From positions 434,001 through 498,000 of the forward strand of contig NZ_BBYG01000010.1 of NCBI RefSeq assembly GCF_001184025.1: DNA of 64,000 bases. Reading direction: 5' to 3'. The position numbers and the translations under genes are program-made. This DNA comes from Streptomyces maremycinicus. GTDB taxonomy: Bacteria > Actinomycetota > Actinomycetes > Streptomycetales > Streptomycetaceae. Positions 58,462 through 64,000 of this stretch are shown piece by piece. Each line of letters starts with the position of its first letter. Position 1 is the stretch's first letter. The notes beneath the pieces were generated by a model, which was given only the letters and a program-made list of their open reading frames with translations, was not told where the DNA came from and made no database searches.

Positions 58462-58923
58462 ATGTCGGAAGCCCGCCCACCCCTGCCGCCCTTCACCCGG
58501 GAGACCGCGGCCCGCAAGGTCCAGGCCGCGGAGGACGCCTGGAACACCCGTGACCCGCACAAGGTCGCCCTCGCCTACTCCGAGGACTCGGTCTGGCGCA
58601 ACCGGGACACCTTCCTCACCGGCCGTGCCGCGATCGTCGAGTTCCTCACCGCCAAGTGGGCCCGTGAGCACGACTACGCGCTCCGCAAGGACCTCTGGGC
58701 CCACGACGGCCACCGCATCGCCGTCCGCTTCCAGTACGAGTCGCGCGACGCCACCGGGCAGTGCCGGCGCAGCTACGGCAACGAACTGTGGGAGTTCGAC
58801 GAGCGCGGACTGATGACCCGCCGCGAGGCGAGCATCGACGACGTACCGATCGACGAGGCGGACCGCCGGATCCACGGGCCGCGCCCCGAGGCCGAACGCG
58901 GGCTGTCCTTCCCGCTTGAGTAG
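58462..58923 (+). CDS. DUF1348/NTF2-like protein
   Basis: A 153-residue NTF2-fold protein of the DUF1348 group: [41 protein letters not shown], and [26 protein letters not shown] precedes the ATG at 58462. The NTF2 fold serves as a small-molecule isomerase or binding cavity; the group has no assigned reaction. It lies 9 bases upstream of the flavoprotein gene and is presumably in the same TetR-controlled operon. Confidence 0.9.
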   Translation: MSEARPPLPPFTRETAARKVQAAEDAWNTRDPHKVALAYSEDSVWRNRDTFLTGRAAIVEFLTAKWAREHDYALRKDLWAHDGHRIAVRFQYESRDATGQCRRSYGNELWEFDERGLMTRREASIDDVPIDEADRRIHGPRPEAERGLSFPLE

Positions 58924-58932
58924 GGTGCGCGG

Positions 58933-59448
58933 GTGACCGCTCAGGACGAACAGCCGCCCTTTCTCTACGTCGTCGTCTGCGCCGCCGGGATCGCCGCCGA
59001 TGTCGGCGAACTGATCACCGCCGCCCAGGAACGGGAGTGGCACGTGGGCGTCATCGCGACGCCGCACGCCATGAACGGCTTCTTCGACACCGCGGCCGTC
59101 GAGGCGCAGACCGGGCGCCCGATCCGCACCGCCTGGCGGCGCCCCGGCGACCCGCGGCCGTTCCCCGACCCCGACGCGCTCGTCGTCGCCCCGGCCACCT
59201 TCAACACCATCAACAAGTGGGCCGCGGGCATCGCCGACACCCTCGCCCTGGGCACCCTGTGCGAGGCCGTCGGGCTGGGCATCCCGCTGGCGGTGCTGCC
59301 CTGTGTGAACGAGACCCTCGCGGGCCATCCCGCCTACCAGGACAGTCTGATACGGCTGCGGGACGCGGGCGTCCGGTTCGGGTACCCGTACGACGGCGCC
59401 CCGGGCGAGGCGTTCGGCTGGGAGCGGGCGCTGGACCTGATCGAATGA
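58933..59448 (+). CDS. Flavoprotein, phosphopantothenoylcysteine decarboxylase-like
   Basis: A 171-residue HFCD-type flavoprotein. The FMN-binding VVCAAGIAADVGELITAAQE, VAPATFNTINKWAAGIADTL and VLPCVNETLAGHPAYQ motifs are those of the CoaC/EpiD fold, and the PCVNE-like loop carries the family's catalytic-region residues. It is too short for bifunctional CoaBC, so it is likely a peptide or small-molecule decarboxylase, or a relative that only binds flavin. It begins at GTG 58933. Confidence 0.88.
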   Translation: MTAQDEQPPFLYVVVCAAGIAADVGELITAAQEREWHVGVIATPHAMNGFFDTAAVEAQTGRPIRTAWRRPGDPRPFPDPDALVVAPATFNTINKWAAGIADTLALGTLCEAVGLGIPLAVLPCVNETLAGHPAYQDSLIRLRDAGVRFGYPYDGAPGEAFGWERALDLIE

Positions 59449-59504
59449 GCCCCTGACGCGGCGCCCGCCCGCCGCGTGAGGGGCGCTGCCGCCGGGAGCG
59501 CGAG

Positions 59505-59575
59505 CCGTCAGGGGCGCGGGGAACCACGCGACCGGCCACGACGGACCCGCGACCGGCCACGACGGACCCGCGGAC
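59505..59575. repeat. Dispersed Streptomyces element with a duplicated core
   Basis: GGGGCGCGGGGAACCACGCG is followed by two copies of CGCGACCGGCCACGACGGACC in tandem and then related GGACGG segments. It matches the element at 15990-16085. It fills the gap between two convergent genes. Confidence 0.6.
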
Positions 59576-59621
59576 GAACAACGACGGACGGGCGGTCGGA
59601 GAACGGAGAACCCGCGGGGCG

Positions 59622-60443
59622 CTAGTGCGGGCCCCGGGGCGCGAATTCGGTACCGCAGGGACCCGCTCCCTCGCTGACCGCCAGCGGCACCCGCGCACCG
59701 CTCATGGAGAGCGTCCGGTAGTACCGGCCGATCCGCCGCGCCGACCGTCCGGTGTAGTGCCCGATGAACGACCGCCGGAAGCGGTCCGCGCTGCGGTTGG
59801 GGCCCGACCCGTGCACCAGGCTGCCGTTGAAGAACAGCACGTCGCCCGGCGCCATGTCGACGGGCACCGCGGCGAGCCCGGGCGGCGGCGGCACGTACTC
59901 GCGCGCGAACGACACCTCCGCGTCCGCCTCCTCCGGGCAGAACAGCCCCGTCCGGTGGGTGCCGGGCACGACCTCCAGCCCGCCGTTGTCCCGGTCGATC
60001 ACGTCACAGGCCAGCCAGGCCGCCACGCAGGTGCCCGGTTCGACCCGCAGATAGAAGTTGTCCTGGTGCAGCGCCTGGCCCCGGGCGCCCGGCGGCTTGA
60101 AATAGAACATGCTCTGCGCCGCCAGCACCTCCTCGCCGAGCAGCGTCTCCAGCACCTCGCGCAGCCGCGCGTCCAGCAGCACCTGCCGGGCGAGGGGGCT
60201 GATCTCGTGCGGGTGCATCACCCTCGGGTACACGTGCAGCGGGTCGGTGGCGCCGGGGCGCGGCTCGAAGTGCCCGGGTACCGGACCGGCCGCGTGCAAC
60301 CGCGTGAACCCCGCGCACAGCCGGTCGACCTCGTCGCGGCCGAACAGCCCGCGTACGACGGTGAAGCCGTCCTCCCGGTACTGCCGCAGCCCCGCCGGGG
60401 TCAGCACGGGTGTGCCGGCGGCGCCGGTGTCAGTGACGGTCAT
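59622..60443 (-). CDS. Phytanoyl-CoA dioxygenase (PhyH) family protein
   Basis: A 273-residue Fe(II)/2-oxoglutarate dioxygenase. The HxD ligand pair is in LHQDNFYLRVEPGTCVAAWL, the distal His in LFFNGSLVHGSGPNRS, with Arg for 2-oxoglutarate shortly after. GGAGGGAAAGT precedes the ATG at 60443. Substrates in the PhyH family range from phytanoyl-CoA to ectoine and natural products. It is divergent, by about 70 bases, from an AraC gene that probably activates it. Confidence 0.93.
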   Translation of the reverse strand: MTVTDTGAAGTPVLTPAGLRQYREDGFTVVRGLFGRDEVDRLCAGFTRLHAAGPVPGHFEPRPGATDPLHVYPRVMHPHEISPLARQVLLDARLREVLETLLGEEVLAAQSMFYFKPPGARGQALHQDNFYLRVEPGTCVAAWLACDVIDRDNGGLEVVPGTHRTGLFCPEEADAEVSFAREYVPPPPGLAAVPVDMAPGDVLFFNGSLVHGSGPNRSADRFRRSFIGHYTGRSARRIGRYYRTLSMSGARVPLAVSEGAGPCGTEFAPRGPH

Positions 60444-60512
60444 ACTTTCCCTCCTCGTTCCACTGGCCTCGACCCGCAACGCTAGGCCGACGCGCCCCCC
60501 GGGAGGATGCCC

Positions 60513-61475
60513 ATGCGTGCTGACGACCTGCCCAGGACTGCCGCCGGGCCCGCGGATCCGTCCCCGCCGCCCGGTCACGTGGTGGTCGCTCATTTCGACG
60601 AGGGGGCGGGGTACGGCGTCAACCGGCCTCAGGGGTCGGACAGTTGGCTGATCACCTGGACGACGGGCGGGCGCGGCAGACTGCGGCAGGGCGGGAGCGA
60701 GGCAGGGGCGGGCGCGGGCGACCTGGTGGTGCTCGCGCCGGGCGTCCCGCACGCCTACGCCGTCGAACCGGGCGCCCGGCACTGGCGGTTCTGGTGGGCC
60801 CACTGCCAGGCCCGGCCCTCGTGGACACCCTGGCTCCGCCCGTACGCCACCGGCGACGGGCCGGACGGCCTGTACGCCGTCGGACCCGTCCCGGCCGCCC
60901 TGCACACGCGGATGGAGGGAACCTGGCGGCGGTTGCACGCCGACGCCCGCTGGACCGGCGCCGAAACGCCGGCCGGTGACCTGGGCATCGTCGTGGCACG
61001 GGGCTCCGCGGCCCGCGAACTCGCCCTGTGCGGACTGGAGGAGGCCGTTCTGCTGGCAGCCGCCTCGGCCCGGCCTCCCGCCGCCCCGCCCGGCCTGGAC
61101 GACCGGGTGCGCCGGGCGCAGGCGCGGATGGCGGCGGATCCCGGCGCCGCGCACACCGTCCGCTCGCTCGCCGCGGAGGTCGCGCTGTCGCCCTCGCGCT
61201 TCGCGCATCTCTTCACGGAGCAGGTCGGCCACTCCCCGATGCGGGCGCTGCTCGAGACACGACTGCGCCACGCCGCCCGGTTGTTGGAGGGCACCGATCT
61301 GTCGGTGGAACGGGTGGCGTCGGCCTCGGGCTTCGCGAGCGCGTTCCACTTCAGCCGCGTCTTCCGCGCCCGGCACGGCGCACCGCCGGGCGCGTACCGG
61401 GACGGAATGCGTCCGGAAATTACCGTCCTGAAAGGCACGTCGAAAGAGGCACCAAAAGGGACACCCATACAGTGA
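60513..61475 (+). CDS. AraC-family regulator of the PhyH gene
   Basis: A 320-residue regulator. The N-terminal ~150 residues form a cupin-like AraC sensor (DLVVLAPGVPHAYAVEPG), and the C-terminal ~100 hold the two helix-turn-helix motifs (VRSLAAEVALSPSRFAHLFT, VERVASASGFASAFHFSRVF). GGGAGG is 7 bases before ATG 60513, which is preferred over the ATG at 60507. Divergent from the dioxygenase gene, it is likely its activator. Confidence 0.92.
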   Translation: MRADDLPRTAAGPADPSPPPGHVVVAHFDEGAGYGVNRPQGSDSWLITWTTGGRGRLRQGGSEAGAGAGDLVVLAPGVPHAYAVEPGARHWRFWWAHCQARPSWTPWLRPYATGDGPDGLYAVGPVPAALHTRMEGTWRRLHADARWTGAETPAGDLGIVVARGSAARELALCGLEEAVLLAAASARPPAAPPGLDDRVRRAQARMAADPGAAHTVRSLAAEVALSPSRFAHLFTEQVGHSPMRALLETRLRHAARLLEGTDLSVERVASASGFASAFHFSRVFRARHGAPPGAYRDGMRPEITVLKGTSKEAPKGTPIQ

Positions 61476-61787
61476 CCACCCCACAGGTGTTCCGCCATTG
61501 ACGTTCCGTCAAAGCCATTCGGTCCGAACCGCAATGCACGAAACCGCGGGATCCCTTGTTCCGCCTGGTCCGGCTGTGCGAAGGTGAGGCCTGTCGGCGC
61601 ACGGACAACGATTTCCCGGTGCGCACGAGACACCTCCCGTTCACACCCCCCACGCTTCAAAAGAGCGGTACCCCCCGCGGACGTTCGAGGTGCCGAACCC
61701 TGTGCGAGTCGATCCCGCTTCCTGGGCGGGGTCGCATACCCGATGGTATGGACTTTATGCCGCATGCCCCCGGAAGGAATGCAGATC
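61476..61787. other. Promoter region of the ricin-lectin fusion gene
   Basis: 312 bases without a gene. It contains TTGACG-TTC-CGTCAA (61498-61512) and CATACC-CGAT-GGTATG (61735-61750), both perfect inverted repeats; the second is 38 bases before the GTG start. Candidate operators for the fusion protein gene. Confidence 0.6.
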
Positions 61788-63812
61788 GTGAATGACGCAG
61801 GCCTGTCGAATTCCCCTTCGGCGCGCCGCTTCGACGCGACGGACGAACAGTTGAGCTCCGAACTGAAGAAGTGGACGGGGGCGTCCCCCGCACTGCATCC
61901 CGTCGGTGAGCTGCTGGACCGCCATTGGGCGGCCGCCTTCGCCTACGCGCGGCTGTGCACCGACGGCGAACGCGCGGCGGGCATGCTCACCACGGCCGCC
62001 TTCACCCGGCTTTTCGGTGAGAGCCTGCGGCAGAACGGGCCGACCGCCGCGTGGCGCCCGCATCTGCTGGTGACCGTGCGCCGCATCGCCGGTGAATGGG
62101 ACGCCGACGGCCGCCGTGACCTGCTGCACCCGGCGCTGCGCGCCGAGGGCGAGGACGGCGACCGCGCCGCCGCTCGGCTGCTTCCGCCGCTCAACCGGCG
62201 CATCCTGTCCCGTGCGTTCCAGCGGCTGCCCCAGTCCGCGCGCTGCCTGCTCTGGCACATCGAGGTCGAGGCCGAGCCCCTGGCGGTACCGGCCGGACTG
62301 CTCGGCCTCGAGGAGGAGGGCGCGCGGGTCGAACTGCGCCGGGCCCGCGAGCGGCTGCGCGAGGAGTGCCTCCAGGTGCACCGCGAACTCGCCACCGACG
62401 ACGAGTGCCACCGCTACGACCGGCTGCTGGACGTCACCTGCCGACGCGGCGGCGCCGACCTCGACCCCGATCTGCGCGGTCATCTGGAGCGGTGCCGGCA
62501 CTGTCTGCACACCGCCGACCAGCTGCGCCAGTTCGAGGGTCTGCTCGGCGCCGCCCTGGCCGAGGGCATCCTGGGCTGGGCCGCGGCGGCCTACGTGGAG
62601 GTCAGGGTGGCCGGCGACGGCGAACCCGTCGGGACCCCTGCCGAGGAGCCGCGGAGCTACGCGGGCGAGGCCTTCACCGACGGGACCCCCGCCGCTGCCG
62701 CCGCCCCCGCCGCGCCCGGCGGCCCGGCCGGAGCGGGCCCGGGCTCCCGCCGTGCCGGGCTGCGCCGCGGGGCGCTCGCCCGTATCGGATCACGGGTCGG
62801 CGCCGCCGCCCGCCCCGCCGGCCGTGCCGCCGCCCGTCCCGGGTCCGGTGCCGCGTCCGGTGCCGACGCCCGGCCGGGCGGGAGCCGTTCGGCCCAGAAG
62901 GCCGCCCGCCGTGCCCGCCGCCGCAACCTCGCCGCCGCCGTGCTGACCGTCAGCGGGCTGGTCGTGCTGCCGCTCGTGGTGTGGGCCGCCCTCGACGACG
63001 GCGAAGCGACGGCGCCCACCGCCGCCGCCGGGACGGCGAGGACCCCGGCCCCCGGGACGGACACGGCCACCTCCGACCCGTCCTGGGTCGACGTCGGTGA
63101 GGACGCCCAGGGCACCCTGCGCGGCCGTCTGCACAACGCGGCCTCCGGGCTGTGCATCGCCATCGTCGGCACCAAGGCCGTCAGCGGCGCCGAGACCGGA
63201 CTCGCCGCCTGCTCCGCCGTGGCCGGCCAGCAGTGGTCGTACGAGCCGGACGGCCTGGTGCGCAGCGCCGCCGACGCCGATCTGTGCCTCGACTCCCACC
63301 TGGGGTTCTCGGTGCGGCTGGCCCCGTGCGCGGGCGCCTCCCAGCCCGACCCCAGGAACGTCCGCTACGACTTCACGCTCCAGGGCACGCTCGTCCCGCG
63401 CTCGGGCCAGAACCTCGCGCTGGCGCCCGCCGCCACCGACGGATCGGGTGCGCTCGTCCTGAAGAACCGGGTGGACAGCGCCGCCCAGCGCTGGGTGATC
63501 GACACCTCGCAGCCCGACCCGCAGATGCAGTTCGTCAACTGGGGCGCCGACAGCACCGCCTCGGACGCGCCGGCGGCGACCCCGACCCCGCGGGCCGCGA
63601 AGTCCCCGGCGGCCACGCCGACGCCGTCCGCCACGCAGGCCACCACGAGTCCGACCGGCTCCTCCTCGGCCTCGGACAGCGCGTCCTGCCCGTACGGCAC
63701 GGACGACTACTGCTCGTGGGGCGGCGGGTCGGACGCGTCCGGCGGTGCGGGACACGGCTACGGCGGCGGGGGGTACGGCTCGGGCTCCTGGGACGGCGGC
63801 GCGCGCCGCTGA
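61788..63812 (+). CDS. Sigma-factor-like/zinc-finger/transmembrane/ricin-lectin fusion protein
   Basis: A 674-residue protein of unusual architecture. Residues about 20-200 are a helical domain resembling ECF sigma-type proteins (WAAAFAYARLCTDGERAAGM, LSRAFQRLPQSARCLLWHIE). A zinc-binding HLERCRHCLHTADQL (about 232-246) resembles the anti-sigma ZAS motif. A Pro/Ala/Arg linker leads to one membrane helix (about 380-402), and residues about 434-578 outside the cell form a ricin-type beta-trefoil with QQWSYE and AQRWVID blades. The C-terminus is Ser/Gly-rich. It starts at GTG 61788 with GGAAGGA upstream. It could link sugar or wall binding outside to transcription control inside. Confidence 0.85.
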   Translation: MNDAGLSNSPSARRFDATDEQLSSELKKWTGASPALHPVGELLDRHWAAAFAYARLCTDGERAAGMLTTAAFTRLFGESLRQNGPTAAWRPHLLVTVRRIAGEWDADGRRDLLHPALRAEGEDGDRAAARLLPPLNRRILSRAFQRLPQSARCLLWHIEVEAEPLAVPAGLLGLEEEGARVELRRARERLREECLQVHRELATDDECHRYDRLLDVTCRRGGADLDPDLRGHLERCRHCLHTADQLRQFEGLLGAALAEGILGWAAAAYVEVRVAGDGEPVGTPAEEPRSYAGEAFTDGTPAAAAAPAAPGGPAGAGPGSRRAGLRRGALARIGSRVGAAARPAGRAAARPGSGAASGADARPGGSRSAQKAARRARRRNLAAAVLTVSGLVVLPLVVWAALDDGEATAPTAAAGTARTPAPGTDTATSDPSWVDVGEDAQGTLRGRLHNAASGLCIAIVGTKAVSGAETGLAACSAVAGQQWSYEPDGLVRSAADADLCLDSHLGFSVRLAPCAGASQPDPRNVRYDFTLQGTLVPRSGQNLALAPAATDGSGALVLKNRVDSAAQRWVIDTSQPDPQMQFVNWGADSTASDAPAATPTPRAAKSPAATPTPSATQATTSPTGSSSASDSASCPYGTDDYCSWGGGSDASGGAGHGYGGGGYGSGSWDGGARR

Positions 63813-63821
63813 CCCGAGCGG

Positions 63822-64000
63822 TCAGACGCCGACCACCTGGAGCGAGGCCCACAGTGCCACGACGGCCGGGACCAGCGCGGCCGGCACCGTGAGCAGCCCC
63901 AGCCGGGTGAACTCCCCGAGCCCGACCCGTTCCTTCCGCGCCTGCACCACACGCCGCCACAGCAGCGTCGCCAGCGATCCGGCGTAGGTGAGGTTGGGGC
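63822..64000 (-). CDS. ArsB/SLC13-type transporter, C-terminal part
   Basis: The complement ends PNLTYAGSLATLLWRRVVQA, FTRLGLLTVPAALVPAVVAL, then a stop at 63824-63822. The PNLTYAGSLATLLWRR segment is typical of the last membrane region of arsenite/Na+ permeases (ArsB, SLC13 relatives). About 59 residues are visible; the rest lies beyond the right edge. Confidence 0.8.
   Translation of the reverse strand, partial: PNLTYAGSLATLLWRRVVQARKERVGLGEFTRLGLLTVPAALVPAVVALWASLQVVGV

Overview
The window is chromosomal DNA of a Streptomyces-type actinomycete. The evidence is very high G+C with G/C-biased third codon positions, GTG and TTG starts, many -10 boxes placed for leaderless transcription, mycothiol-era enzymes instead of glutathione pathways, a DmdR/IdeR-type iron box, and lineage-typical families (DUF397, DUF5753-type XRE regulators, DUF574 methyltransferases, DUF4235, deazaflavin-dependent oxidoreductases). 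I saw no rRNA, tRNA, CRISPR array, insertion sequence or prophage. About 68 protein genes are supported, one of them truncated by each window edge, plus one clear pseudogene and one coding-like remnant.

Layout. 1-4.1 kb: pirin, then a developmental-type regulatory cluster (anti-sigma-like ATPase, DUF397 protein, XRE/DUF5753 regulator) and a DUF574 methyltransferase. 4.2-9.4 kb: PAS/YheO-type regulator translationally coupled to a PLP serine/threonine dehydratase, a small cupin, and a MoxR ATPase/VWA pair. 9.5-25.3 kb: the largest coherent system, an L-rhamnose utilisation locus. On the minus strand rhaI, a rhamnulose-1-phosphate aldolase/lactaldehyde dehydrogenase fusion and rhaB are followed in the same direction by lutA-lutB-lutC (L-lactate to pyruvate). 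On the plus strand lie an ABC importer (rhaT-rhaP-rhaQ-rhaS), the mutarotase rhaM, a Tat-exported BNR beta-propeller probably acting on rhamnosyl-glucuronate glycans, and a LacI regulator. The divergent promoter region carries three candidate LacI operators, so one switch could control release, uptake and the whole route to dihydroxyacetone phosphate and pyruvate.

25.5-36.7 kb: alpha/beta hydrolase, PIG-L deacetylase, a Cys-rich pentapeptide-repeat protein, a CYP102-like P450 with a divergent TetR gene and a long operator, an iron-box-controlled DUF2470 protein, a Tat lipoprotein lactonase, a FUSC-type membrane protein, a DinB-like enzyme and an aminoglycoside-phosphotransferase-fold kinase. 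36.7-46 kb: ROK regulator, acidic disordered protein, a decayed nrfD pseudogene, SDR epimerase, a PHP/HAD pair, VanZ, DUF4230 and a divergent PRPP synthetase paralogue. 46-64 kb: STAS protein, quinone oxidoreductase/GlxA-type regulator pair, a TetR/DUF1304 operon, small detoxification enzymes, a glutathionyl-hydroquinone-reductase-like enzyme, CDF metal exporter, LysE exporter, CYP105-like P450 with its ferredoxin, another TetR with paired operators, a PhyH dioxygenase/AraC pair, an unusual sigma-like/zinc-finger/TM/ricin-lectin fusion, and the C-terminus of an ArsB/SLC13-type transporter.

Much of the regulatory information is visible as perfect inverted repeats in divergent promoter regions; these are listed separately. 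Family assignments are from recognisable motifs read in the translations; operator-regulator pairings are inferences from position and symmetry.
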